From Otis tarda (taxonomy: Eukaryota; Chordata; Aves; Otidiformes; Otididae), in the NCBI GenBank assembly GCA_026413225.1, contig CM048553.1, positions 146,561,690 through 146,625,689 of the forward strand: DNA of 64,000 bases, in the 5' to 3' direction. This document shows positions 23,041-36,380 of this stretch, piece after piece. The first letter of the stretch is position 1; every line of letters starts with the position of its first letter. Position numbers and translations under genes: made by a program. The notes under the pieces are model-generated. The model was not told where the DNA came from. It was given only the letters and a program-made list of their open reading frames with translations, and did not search any database.

Positions 23041-23749
23041 ACCCACATGGACACACGTCCATTGGATTATTATTGCGATTAATATCTACTAATACATATA
23101 TTAATTAGTCTTATATTTTTTGGAACTTGTCTAAGCTTTTAGGCTCAGTAATATTCCTGATGGAAATTCCCTTATGATGTATGAATAGTATTTTATTTTG
23201 TTTTGTTTTAACAGAAGTTTACCTTTCTTAATCTGTGAGAAATAACAAAAAGTCATTCCGTTTATTAATGGTCATTCCCTCCTTTCTGTATTATCTGTGC
23301 TTTTATAAACCTTTGTCATATATCTCCTTTGTTATCTTTTTTTTTTTTTTACCCTCAAAGTGAGGAGCCTCAGTTCATTTAATTTCTTCTCGCATGAAGA
23401 GATTGTTCATTGCCTGATTGCTAACTGTTAATCCATGCCACATTTCAGTGCTATTCCTTGAAGACAGAGTGACGAAAATTCTGGACAATATTAAAGAGAG
23501 GGCAGCCCATGGGTTTTATATTGTAGCAAAAACGTATCTTCAGTTTAGTTCTCTTTCACTTTCTAACTATTTGATATTCTGCACGCATTTTTGTACCCTA
23601 GTTATTTTCAGAAACAAAGATTTCTGGATTCTCCAAAGGTTTGATTATTTTCTTTTTTTTTCTCCTTAATATGAACAATCAATTGAAACCCTCTGAGTAA
23701 ATATTTATACTTACAGATTTTTTTTTTATTTTGCTGTTTAGTCCTTATT
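23041..23749. other. AT-rich DNA with a possible very old LINE scrap
   Basis: Around 23280-23450 the order of words (ATATCTCCTTT, CTCAGTTC, TTCTCGCATGAAGAGATTGTTCATTGCC) recalls the 3' part of old CR1 elements on the - strand. The likeness is weak. Confidence 0.35.
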
Positions 23750-25870
23750 ATAGAATCATGAAATGATTTGTGTTTGAAGAGATCCTTAAAGATCCCCTAG
23801 TCCAACCCACCTGCCATGGACAGGGTCATTTTTCACTAGGTGAGGTTGCTTAAAGCCCCATCCAACCTGACCTTGAATACTTCCAGGGACAGGGCATCCA
23901 TAACTTCTCTGGGCAACATGGTTCAGTGTCTCACCATGTTAATCATAAAAAAAAAATCTTACTTTTGTCCAATATAAACCTACCCCCTTTCAATCTAAAA
24001 CCATTATCCCTTGTCTTGTCACTACAGGCCTTGGTAAAAAGTCTCCTTCTGTCTTTCTTATAAGCCCTCTTTGTATACTGAAAGACTGCAATAAGATCTA
24101 ACTAGAACTTTCTCTTCTCCAGGCTAAACAACCTCAACTCTCTCAGCCTGTCCTAATAGAAGAGGTGCTCCAGCCCTCTGATCATTTTCATGGCCCTCCT
24201 CTGGACCTTCTACAACAGGCCCATGTCTTTCTTGTACTAGAGGCCCCAGAGCTGGAATCAGTACTTCAGGTGGAGTCTCACAACAGTGGAGTAGAAGGGA
24301 AGAATCACCTCCCTCAACCTGCTGATTATGCTTCTTTTTATACAGCCCAAGATACAGTTGGCTTTCTGGACTGCAAGAGAACTTTGATGGCTCATGTCAG
24401 CATCCTGACACTATACTTCACCTGGTCAATATCCCTCAAGACTGTAAATTCCACTAGGGCATAATCACTTCAGCCCAGGCTTCCACCAATCTTGACATTC
24501 CTAATTAGTTATTCCGTGTTGGTGAGCAACAGGTCCCGTAATGCTTCTCCTCTCAGTGACTGTCTATCACCTGGATTAAGAAATTATCCTTGATGCTCTC
24601 AAGAGTCTTCTGGACAGCTTACAACTTGCTGTGCTACTTTTCCAGCAGATATGAAGGTGCTTGAAGCCTCCCAGCAGGATCAGAGTCTGCAAGAGTGATG
24701 CTTCCCATAGCTGAAGTAAGAATGCTTCATCCATATCCTCTTCTTGGTCGGGCAACCTGTAGTAAACACCAGCCACAAGGTTTCCTTTGTTGGCTTGTCC
24801 CCCAGTTTTTACCCATAAGCTGTCAACTTGTTCACTGCTGTTTTTCAAAGACGAAGCAGTAAATCTATTATTTCACACAGAAGGCAACCCTTCTTCTAGG
24901 CCTCCTTTGTTTATCCTTTCTGAACAGTTTATAACTATTGATTGCAGCACTCTAGTCATGTATCTCATCCCACAGCATTTCAATGATAGCAATTGTATTC
25001 TAGCTTTTTAGCTGCACAATGGCTTCCAGTTTCTCCTGCTTCCTACCCATGCCATGTGCATTGGTGTACAGACACTCCAGCCGGGTGATCAACCATGTTA
25101 CATTTTTAGAGGAACACACATTAATTCCTTTGAGGCATTTCACCAGTGTTTCCCTGCTGGTTCCTAACACATCAGCAGTCCCTGGCTCTTCTCTGTTGCT
25201 CAAAATTTCATCCCATTTCCACACTAAATTTAGTTTAAAGCTCTCCAGCTTTAAAGTCTGGCCAGCTTGGTGGTGAAGACCCTCTTGCCCCACTTTGTTG
25301 GGTGAATCCCACCAGCTCCCAACAGACTTGGCTTCTCAAATGTATATTCTTGATCATAGAAGTCAAAAACTTGAGCACAACACCACTCATGTAGCCAGCT
25401 ATTCAGCTGTTCAATTCATGTCCTCCTTCCTAAACTCATTCCTCCGCCTGAAAGGATAGAGGAGAACATCACCAATGCTCCAGATCCTTTTAACACTGCT
25501 CCAAGGGACATATGGTCTCTTTTGATGGTTTTAAGTTGCCTCATCACAGAATCATTGAACCTTGACTGGGGTTAAACCACAAGAATGGAATATTAGGAGT
25601 GGATGACAATCTGCAGAATTCATCAGACTCTGCAGCCTCTCAATGGCATCATCAATGTGAGCTCCTGGTAGGCAACAAAATTCTCTAGAGAAACTGTCTG
25701 GATAGCAAATGGATGCTTCAGTGCCTCTCAATAAGGAATCTCCAATTACTAATACTAATTAGTCTTCTGGTGGCACTGGTTCTAATGCATGCTGGCAGGT
25801 GGATCAACTTTGCATGACTGGCTTCTCCTGGATCCTGTCTGTTACTCATGTGCTTAACTATCCACATTCA
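23750..25870 (-). mobile_element. CR1 LINE, 2.1 kb, with ORF1 esterase and ORF2 endonuclease remains but no RT
   Basis: Read on the - strand, from 5' to 3'. About 25870-25300 is an ORF1 end resembling the CR1 esterase domain, with a GDS-like block followed by SREFCCLPGAHIDDAIERLQSL. About 25293-25000 is the start of ORF2 (ITRLECLYTNAHGMGRKQEKLEAIVQL). About 24848-24500 is the endonuclease, reading LWVKTGGQANKGNLVAGVYYR, then DQEEDMDEAF and, later, HLHICWKSSTA. Near 24440 the copy jumps to the ORF2 C-terminal region (24420-24090) and the 3' end (23750). The RT domain between them is missing. Stops and shifts occur throughout, so it is dead. It reaches unusually far 5' for this window. Confidence 0.85.
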
Positions 25871-26140
25871 GTTTCAGTGACTTTTTTCACTAATTGATCA
25901 ATATCGTGAAATCTTTCTAGAAGTCCTTACAGGCAGCTTTAGATCTGAAAATTTTTATATCATTTATCTGCAAACTTTAGTTCCTTAATATGACTGATTC
26001 TCCTAAATATATTGGACAACACAGAAGCTGACCCAGATCCCTGGCAGATCCCAAAATTATTCCCCCTTTACTGTAAAAACTGACCATTTACTTCTGTCAT
26101 TTGTTTCAGTCATCCACAAGAGGACGTTTGGTATTTGCTT
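25871..26140 (-). mobile_element. Possible older CR1-like scrap
   Basis: ATTTATCTGCAAACTTTAG ... GACCCAGATCCCTGGCAGATCCC recalls the RT-region words of CR1 on the - strand (in young copies, TCATCTGCAAACTTGCTGAG ... CCTGGGG). Strongly decayed. Confidence 0.35.
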
Positions 26141-29100
26141 GTTGCATCTTGATGTTTTTAAGAGTTTTTGACAGCTGGCCTTGCTAAAACATACAGAAGC
26201 ACAATGTAAAGTCCTAATTTAAACTTACTGCCTCTTTCAAATAATTGTTCTGAGAGACACAATTGCTCTCTGAAAAAGTCATATTTACTCTCCCCTAAAA
26301 ATACTTGCACCTGTCTTCTAGGACTATGAGTTTGTTTCAAAAAGAAATTGGTGGTTTATAGTTCTCCAGAAAACATCAAGCAATCTTTATGAATCCTCAT
26401 TTTAGTTGCCACATTCTGTTCTTCTCATTTTGAAGCTAATTTTAAAAGTATTTTGTACATCAAAGTTTGTAGTTCAGTGAGTTCATGTTCCTCTGTCATT
26501 TCTTCACTGAATATAAACCAGTGGTGGCAAGTTACTAGTATTTGAATTAGTAATTTTGAATCCCTTCTATTGACACTTCTATCTGAGACAGCTCCTCAGA
26601 TTTCTTCTCTTTTCTCTGCTGTACAAATTCCTTAAATTTCCCTGTAGTAAACACTGAAACTATCTTCTTTAAGAATGCCTTTTCTTATGCATGCTACTTT
26701 TTTTAATCTTAATTATATACTGGGTTAGTGCTAGTCTGTGGAAAGCTGTTTGCTTATTATAAGGTGAAATATTTTATTATTAGTTTTAATGCCTTGAGCA
26801 ATTTACTTCTCAAAATCTCTAAAAGATTCTTTTCTATTCTACTCATTTTGATATGGTTTCTACGTCTGAAGGGTATTTTTTATCCACTAATGACCTCTTT
26901 TAGTCTAATCATACTGAGGAATTATTTCCTTCTTTATGTGGTCTTTTCAAAGTCCATTTTGTATGGCAGTCTACATTTAGCCTAAGCTTCTAATATTGTA
27001 TCCTTCTGCAAAAATGCAATGAATAAGCATTTTATTCTTTCAGGTGGGCAGTTTAATTTTTCTAATGCACCTCTTCGTCTTCAAAGCTCAAAAGTAGAAT
27101 TTTTTTACCTTCCTAGCTATGAGAAAGCTAGTTTTATGGTTTGGGTTTTTTTTAATAGTGTGAAGCGGCTTTTACATTTAACATTTTGAACTAGGTGTTG
27201 GGCACTTTTCAGGATTAAATCAGACATTTTTTCTTGTCTGAGTTTTCCAAGTAATTACTCCAAGAAACAATGATTGATAGCTTTTAAACACTTAATCTTC
27301 ATCATGTCCTGGTGTGTAATTTCTCTGACCTGTATAGTGCCAGTCTACAATTTTTGCTTTGTTTTCGGTGTCGGTAGTTTATCTAATCTCCTGTAGCAAT
27401 TCATGGTCCTTGTCCTAACCATTCATCTATGCCAGGGAAGACATACCAGGTCCCTCCATACACTGGAACCAGGTCAGGTATATGCAGAGTGGAGCAGTGG
27501 ATTTACTGTCCTGTTCCAAACTGCTGTATTCAGATGCAGAGCTGCCTGACATGGACTGTCAAACAGCACTGATCATGTGTTTTCCTACTCCTTATATTCC
27601 CTGTTTCCTCCCTTTCTTTTCCCTGGTTCTCCCTCCTTTACTATTCTCAATCCCTCCCAGATAAATTCTCCTACTTTTTTTTTTTTTTATCATTGATCCC
27701 GGCTTTGCTCCATCCATATCCAAATTTTACATTTCTGATACTGCTAAGTGGGTGACCTTGGCGATGCACAACATCACTGGCACTGGTGCTGCTGACCTTG
27801 GGTGATTGCACTCCCTGAGGCCTCCAGCACCCCCTCTAAGCGTCTGTGAGGCTTAACGCTTTCCAACATAACTCCTTCTGCACAGTCATGATATCCAGAA
27901 GTCCTTCACAGAGCTACCTATACCTTTTGTCAACTTTTCACAGTAATGTTTTTCATCTAGTGGTTTTCTCATGTCATTTACAGTAGTTTCTCATGTCCAG
28001 TTCAATTAGCTTAACCTCAGTCTAGGGCCAAATAAGCATCTCAGACATCTGTCTGCAGCCTTAACACTCCAGTAAAGCTCAAACATATTAAGCTCCCCAA
28101 AGCTTAAAGGAAAGCCTTGAACTGCTTCCAAAGAAGTGTCAGATCTGTCACTACCTGTACAGGAATGTTATTAATTAGTAACAAGATTTTAGGGATTGGA
28201 TAGCTTGTTTGATTATATTTCTAATCCTATTGTTTACTCTGAAAGACTGTAGAAAGTATGGATAGCCACAACAAGGTGAATGTCCTAACACTGTATGATT
28301 GTATCAGCTCATATCTAGTAGCACTTACAGAAAAAGAGAAATGACAGAGAATGAAATGAGAGACTCCCTGGCTGGCACATAGAAAGAATAATGAACCCAA
28401 CTGCCTGAAGGTGAAGAAGAGGCCAAATATTTGCAGATTAAAAAAAAAAAAGTTTAATTCTCTTTGTAGTCCTACAAAATCTTTGGAAATTGATTAAAAA
28501 AAAAGTGAATTTCTAGTAAATAAAAGGTATTTATACCCTTATAGCACAAAACCCAGAAGTATCACTGGAAGCTTATTGTGGAAAGTAAAATCCATACATG
28601 TGGGGGCCATATGCTTCTCATGGGCTTAGAATTAACTTTTGGAAATCATTAAGTAGTTCTTGAAGTGTGACAGGGTGAATGCAAAAGGCTGTTTGTGTAG
28701 GAGACCTTAGACATAGGTGTCATCAGACAGTTTTGATAGTTTTTAGTTGCAGCGTTCTTTCTCCAGGACTAATGAAGTATTGTCCTTATTATTTTCACTC
28801 CTCCTTCCAGCTTCCTAATCCAGCTAATTCCTCATAATCTCTAATACAGTGTCTCTTAGAGAATTTTTAAAGAAGTTAAACATAATTTCTAGGACGTATT
28901 TGATATGTGTATTTGGCTTAGTCGAGTTGTAAATTTTGTTGTATTCCCTTTGCCTGTTCAGATAGTGATGTGCACAAAGGTAAGCAAGTCACTTGTAAGT
29001 GAAGCTAAGGATTTATTATTAGTTGACTTAAATTTTTTACTAATGTAACCAAAATACAACAAACAGTTATTACTATTAGCCCAGTTACAATGATACTAAC

Positions 29101-29441
29101 ACTATCTAAATTATTAATACTAAAGGAATCTCATTAACAACACTACTGTTGCAAGTTCTAATACAAAAAGCCCTCTAGTATCTTCCCTTTTTTTTTACTA
29201 GTATTGTGCTTTGAGCTTTCCACTGCTCCTCTGGGTTTTAATGTCAACAGTTTCTGTCTGGAAGGAAGAATTGCAACAAGTTGTCAGCATCCTGAGTGTG
29301 ATGTTTACAGAAGGCATTTCCTTCCTTTTTGGTAGGATAAGCAAGGTGTTGATATTTGTGGGTTTTTCCTTCTTCACCTTAGGATTTTTTTAGGATTATT
29401 TATATTTGTGTGGTTTACATGTTTCACACTTTCTTTCTTCA
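26141..29441. other. Unexplained AT-rich DNA
   Basis: No gene recognised. A T run near 27677; the part at 27690-27860 is less AT-rich but shows no coding signature. Confidence 0.6.
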
Positions 29442-29866
29442 AATCATAGAATAGTTTGGGTTGGAAAGGATCTTTAAAGGTCATCTGGTCCAACCTTCCT
29501 GCAATAAGCAGAGACATCTCCAACCAGATCAGGTTGCTCAAAACCCCATTCAATCTGACCTTGAATGTTTCCAGGGATGGGGCAACCTGTTCCAGTGTTT
29601 CATCACCCTCACTGTAAAAAATTTCTTACTTCTATCTAGTTTGAATCTACCCTCCCTTAGTTTAAAACTATTACCCGTTGTCCTATCACTACATATCCTA
29701 CTAAAAAATTTTTCCCATCTTTCTTATAAGCCACTTTTAAGTATTGAAAAGCCACAGTGAGGTCTCCCTGAAGCCTTCTCTTCTCCAGGCTAAACAAGCC
29801 CAGCTCTCTCAGCCTTTCCTCATGGGAGAGGTATTCCATTCCTCTGATAATTTTTATGACCTTCTT
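29442..29866 (-). mobile_element. CR1 LINE, 3' fragment
   Basis: CR1 3' end on the - strand, then the ORF2 C-terminal region ([28 protein letters not shown] at 29657-29869). 5'-truncated, about 425 bp, with a small deletion near 29580. Confidence 0.92.
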
Positions 29867-32800
29867 CATTAAAACACCATGTTATATCTCACTTTTCTAC
29901 CTTTGGTATGTTTTACATGTGTTAGATATATATTGTTTTTCATTTTTGTTGAGATTAGTTTTATATTAATAAAATATATTAGTAAAAATAAAATCAAACA
30001 TATTAAAATTAGTTTTACCCAGTCCCTATATTTGCATTACTATCAATATATGACCACTGATCACTTCTTCATGGACTTGACATCTCCAGTATCATCCTGT
30101 GCTCACACTTTCAGCTGCCACTGTATGCCTGTATTCCTTAGCTGCATATTTGTCCTAAGGTCACTTCCCAGCACACAGCATAGCTACTTGTTATTCCCAT
30201 CTATATAAAAAATGTTAACAGTACTTGTTAAAGCACACAAATATTCTAAGTCAAACAAAGCTAAAGCAAACTCAGTTGCAGCTATATTGTTATTAGACAA
30301 ATGCTGTTACTGGCAAATAGCCTAAAACAATGCTACAAAAAAAAAGTTCTGAGAAAATGAGTGTGATGATAGGCCCAGTCCTGACACATGTGATGTTAGC
30401 TTAATACAAAGGCTGACCTGTTATTGTGAATATCAGTACTTTATTTAGTGACTACAGAGCTAAAAGGTCTTTAGCAAGGGAGAGCTCCTTCTGTCTTTTA
30501 AATATTTCTATTAGAACTGAGTTTTGTTCTTGCTTGATGCATATCTTGCTTCATGCATATCTTTCCATCGCAGGTAGTTTGACTATGAGCCAACTACTTT
30601 ATTCCATAAATATGACAGCCTAAGAGGGCCTTCTTTGAGCTTTCCCTGCTAGGCAGTGCGGCTGCATGGCAGTGATCTTGCCTTGAGCTGGGACACCTCT
30701 CAAGGTTGCTCCTTGAGGCAGAGACCTTTAATTAACAGCTGATCTTTGGTAAGCGATTGATATTGTGCATAATCTTGTAGTATGGTAAGTGTAACTCAAT
30801 TTCCCTTTGTATGTTTTTCCATGTAGTAATTAATAGAGTGAGCCTTGCCTTCAAACTTTAAGTTGTACTTTTATGACATCATATTAAAACCACTTTTGCT
30901 AACACCTTTGACAGTGGTTCTTTAACTGATCTAAATTACCCATTTGTGTCAAATTGGTGTAGTCAGCAGGATCCTAAATCAGGATTGGCAACATCCAAGA
31001 TCTCCAAGTTTTGTGATTAGACAGTAGGAGGGGCATATAACATATACCTGTCAGTACGTTATGCAACGATTTCCTTGATTTTCCTTTGGCAGGCTATATA
31101 TCTTAATAGCATTCTAAAGTCCTTTCTATTAATTCAGATTGATTTTCTTTTTCAGTGAACTACTGCATGTCATTACTCTTATATTATTTCTGAAATGCTG
31201 GCTAAATAAACTTTCAGTTGCTAGTGTAGTTCTGCATCAAAGGTTATAATCAAGGAAGAAATGGTCTTTCATTTTTAATTTCCTTTAATGTCAAGAAAAG
31301 CTAAAAAATAAATCAGCACCATGTGGTTTGTAAATCTGTCTTCAAGTATGTTATTCCATAAACCAAATTCCTGATATGTAAACATACTCAGCAAATAAAC
31401 ATCTGTCATGTTTACCATCTGTGCTAAACCCATCAATACCTCTCTTTAAGAAAACAAAATCATCTCCTTTCCAAAGCAATTTTACCGGGGAGAAATTCCC
31501 TTCCCTGACATATTTTTCAGAAAAGAAACAGACAATATTTCTATAGAGGATTTTTTTTTTATTTGTTGTGGTTTTTGTAGGGGGTGGGGTGGGGATTTTT
31601 GAGGTTTGATTGCTTGGGGTTTTTTTAGAACTGAATAATGCATTCAGCTCATGAAGCAGAATGTTGCTGTCTTGTGGGTCTTACTGTCATAGAGTCTGTC
31701 ATTTGCTTTGTCAAATTCTACACATCAAAGGATGCTGTTTGCAGAGTTCTGGTGTACAGAACGAGTTTCTTTGCTGTCACTGAAATGTTGCCCAGCATCT
31801 TCCCCTGGTGCTTTTCATGTGCAGTGTTTTAATAGTTACTTCGTCTAGCATGCACACTGAGGAAAAATGGCTGTGACAGTGGAGAAATAGTTGAAAGACT
31901 GGTCTCACAGTAGTGAAAAAATGTGCAAGGATTTAGAATAGGAAAGTCATGCCTCTAATGATCTAATGGACACCCATTTCATGAGAGAAGAAGCAAGCAT
32001 GTGTGGTAACAATCTAGCTCATAAGTAATGGAGAAGAAAGAACTCCTGTAAAAAATGTAGGGAAAATACCTAGATTATATCAAGTGATAAATGGAACAGG
32101 AACAGAACTCTATCAATGGAGCACACCAAAGAGCCCCCATTAAAAATAGACTGTGAAATAATGAATTCTGAAACCTTTGATAGCTTTTTTGTGAAATCAA
32201 AACCTAAGAAAATCTATAGCTAGAAAATGCTACTGACTTATTTATTTCAAAAATCTATTTTTTTTTGCCTACAAAGTAAATAATCATTCATTATTAAAAT
32301 TAATTTCACTGTAGTAAATTCTGGTTTATTCCTTCAGGGTTTGGTTGGGTGCGGGTTTTTGTTCTTTTTTTTGTTCCTTTTTTTTTTTGGTTGTTTTTTT
32401 CTTCTCTTTTGGGATTCGGAGTAGGGAGAGAGTGGCATACTGTGAATACTGTCATAGAAGAGGGATTGAAGAGATGAGGGATAATGGTGCTTGGATAGCC
32501 TTCCAAACAAAATACAACCCTCCTTTGATATAAAAGTGATCAGTTTCCTTTTATATGTCTTCCACAAAATTATAACTGCTACTACAGCAAAAGAGCTATC
32601 CTTGTAGATGGGCCCATCCATCATCTTCCTTGAGACAGGCCATTCAAAATAGTCATCCTTTTCTCCATCTCATGGCACCCACAGATAAAATCTACTACCA
32701 CAGCTCTTTGAAAACTGATCCATCAATCAATCTATCTCATCCATGATTACTCTTTTCTTTACTCACTTCTCAACCTTATTTCTCCATTGTTAGCATTTTT

Positions 32801-35800
32801 CCAGAAGGCAGGACACTGAACAGCTGAACCAGTTACTATGTAAAGATGAAACAGAAAAAAAGTAAGAACTTCCAGAGTAGTGCAACTATTGCATCCAAAT
32901 TAGAACCAGGTCTCATGGGTGTCAGAAGAGATATACCTTGCTTGTCAATCCAGAAATTTACTGATAGTCTTGTTAGATTCCTAATAATCTATTTAAAATT
33001 TATTGCTGTTCAAGTTACAATGATGCTAAGATTTATAACTTGAAGTTCCTAACAGTTTTACAGTTTAATCAAATACACACAATCTTTCTTGAATCTGCCC
33101 CATTCCCTTGGCACTATGCTCATCCTTCCTATCTCTTCTGTGTCCTGAAGTTCATGGGGCTGTTTCACTCAAAAAAAAAAGTAGGAGAAAGGTTTAATAG
33201 TAAATTATGTCAATCAAAATTTGTTTTTCATAAGGACTGTGACATTGATGGCAAGCATTTCTTTTTCTTCATTCTGAAATATGCGTGAGGTTATGTTTAT
33301 GCATTGTTTTAACATGCTTTACATCTAGATCTTTCATCACTGGTCAGCAATTCCACATGGTATCAGGATTCACTGTATATGGTACTTTTTACACATGCCA
33401 AGTACTTATTCTGCAATTGCTTTGGTATCCCTAAAGCCAGGACTACCCAACTCCCAAGGCCTCCTTCCCTTAATGACCGGTAGTTGACCACTAATAATTT
33501 GTTTCTTGCCTAGAGCTTCTGGTTTCGTATTGTGTTCATATTTTCAAGATGTCTGCTATTATCCTATGTGTCTACTCCTTAGTGTGAACATACATAATAA
33601 AAACCCAGCTATTAGTTCCTATTACAAGAATGTATTAAAATTATAAGAACAGTGGGTGCTGCATTGCACAATTGCCCAAAGATAAACCAAAATGTTACAG
33701 TTAACAGTCATCTGGTTATTACACAGTTGTAAAAGACAGACAAGCAAGATCCTGGCAAGCCAATATAAGTCCAGACTAAGGAAGCCCAATCATATTTCTG
33801 AGGTCTTGCTGAGTTAATAAAAAGCTTGATTTCTTTTAAGATCCATAGTGATAACATATTGCAGAAGAAAGAAAAGTCAGATGGTAGGTAAGTGAGATTA
33901 ATCCCTCATTACATATTGATTACAGGTACAGGACATGTATGGCTCTTACAGATGCAATGCATTTTAAATGTTGCAGTCATATGTTGCAGTGTAAGACAGG
34001 ATGTCTTGAGTAATATCATTTGCCTGCTTGAACTCCCTTTGACAGATTATATAAAAAACAGCAACTGTATAGGTGTCACTGGCACTTATTACAAGGGAAT
34101 ATAGATTCTACAATGCAATTACAATTAAATTACAGGAGACTTGAAAAGCAATAAAGCCAGTAACGTATAATGAAGTATTAAGGGAATAAGCAGGGCTTCC
34201 TAGATATACCAAGAAATTATGATGGTAGCTGTAGTTATACACTATTCTCAGCTTACAGGATTCCTTGTTTTAGTATTTCATCCTGAAAATGTCAGGTTGA
34301 TCTTGAATCTTGCAGTGTTCTCATATGGTAGAATTGTGCAAAGACTCCTGCTCTGTGCCGTTTACTATTTCAACATTTGCTTAAACATGGAATTTGCTTA
34401 AACATGGAATTTGCTTCAAAATTTATGCCAGGCCTCAATAGTAGAAACACTGGTCTGTATAGTTTTGTTCTTCAAGCCTATCAATAGCTTCCAGTATCCT
34501 GCCCACTCAGAGCCTTATCTATGAATTTAAAGTTCAAATTCCTCTTTGTATTTTTATGACAGAGCTCCAAATGAGGTTCTTTCCTATCCCTAATGGAAAA
34601 GAACAAATCCAAAAATCATTGGTTTAGGATTCTGTACAGCTGCAGAGGCATTATCAGAAAGAAGCCTAAAGCAAGATTGCTTTAAGAACCTGACCATAAT
34701 CAGTTCCACTCACAAAACATGACCATGTATTTATCTTCAATAGTATTCTTTATGAGAAGGCTATCGGCTAGTAAAGACACATCTCTTCCAGATGCTCAAA
34801 AATCAAGACTGGAGAGGGGGAAGAAAAAAAAAAAAAGAGTGAACAGTGGTTTTTATAACTCAATATGCATGTATTCAATTGACAATATTTTCAAGATCTG
34901 ATTTTCTGGAACTGTTTAAGGAAGCCTTCTGGAAAGTAGACCTCTTACAGAAGTCTCAAATTGCTCACGACAACCATTTCTATATGACCAAAATGCTCTT
35001 TAATTGGGAGTCAAGATTCCTGCATTCACTAAACAAGCCCTTGTTTCCATAAGCCCTCCAACTTTCTTTGAGCTTTTGTTTTGTTTTTTGTTTTCTCCTC
35101 TTGACTTTACATTCTGACCGAGGAGAGGAGGTCTTTTTTAATTCCTTCAGAAAATATTTAAAAATTTCTGTTAGTATCTATGCCTCTTTAAAAGCATAGG
35201 ACATAGTACCCTGCATTTAGACTTTCAGTGTTTACAGACCTTTGTCTGGTACTTTACATCTTAAGGCAAGTACATAGCTTGTTTTATGGACTCTGTCAAC
35301 TCCAGTTTATTTCATAGCACTTTTGTCTGTCACAGATTGCTTGCAAACAGACTGCCTTAGGAATATATACTCCTGTCACATACATTTAAATATCATAAGT
35401 GGTCTTCCTTTTATAATAAATTTTGCTGAGGGGAAGTCATAAGTGACCAACAAATTTATCTCTTTTCTTTGCTTACTGTCAAATATCCTTTGTTTCTACA
35501 TAAGAAAGACAAAATATTTGCTTGCTACTTATCTTAAGAAAATATGTTACTATATATTTTGATGGCAACCTGACAATGCAAATAGTATTTATTTGCCACA
35601 TACATAATAGAAAAAAATATGGATTTTTTTTCCCTTCACCAAGTATTCTTAAAATAATTACAAGATCTCTTTCGGATCTTGTTATATGAAGAACAAAGTT
35701 GTCAAGGCTGTTTATTTGTTATATATTCCTTCCAGTCATCACAAAACTTCCTCTTTCATATTTTGCAATAGTTGTTCTAAAAACGAAAATAGTGGTTGGC

Positions 35801-36376
35801 TTGTGATATTGTATTTAAAATCTTCAGCAAAATTTAGCACATTGTAAATAGTATCTACTAGTCATAGAAACATAGCATTCAGTAGACTGCCTTCGAAAAA
35901 AAGAAGCTACTCAGTGGGCTTAGGTTATTTGTAGACAATATTGTTTGCAACATTCTATTAATTGCCAGAGCCTATATATTTTAACTGTACAATTTAAAAT
36001 CAATATGAGTAAATAGAAACCAAATAATGAAACTAAAGTTTACCTTTTTACTGTCTTTTTACATAGTATTTGCCTTATACAACTCTCATAATTACTGTTT
36101 TTTGTTTGGGTTAGAGTTTGGTTTGGTTTTGATATTTTTTCCTGTTTAAAGGAAACTAGATTGAGCCATTGCTATTTTCCTGGCCCTTTTGGCTACAGTT
36201 TGTGTCTTTTAATTTGCAAAATTAAAACTTCAGACAGATTTAACAAGATTTTAAAGCACATTTAATAGGTATTAATAACCAGCACAATGGTGGCAGGAAG
36301 AAGCTTCCAGTCAATAAAATACAAACTATAGTCCTTTATTTGATTAGGAGCTTTATTTTACATGGATCCAAGTGAC
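29867..36376. other. Long unexplained AT-rich stretch
   Basis: About 6.5 kb without a recognised gene or young repeat. A GC-richer patch at 30630-30740 contains a small hairpin (CTCAAGG...CCTTGAG) and could be part of an old LTR, but I could not match it to the other LTRs here. T- and G-rich runs lie at 32340-32410 and a 17-base direct repeat (TTAAACATGGAATTTGC) at about 34381-34414. Confidence 0.5.
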
Positions 36377-36380
36377 AGGT

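Noticed and set aside
30390-30990. Old solo LTR suspected from a GC-richer patch, hairpin and an AT-rich trailer
   Set aside because: No clear TG...CA ends, target duplication or match to the other LTRs in the window.
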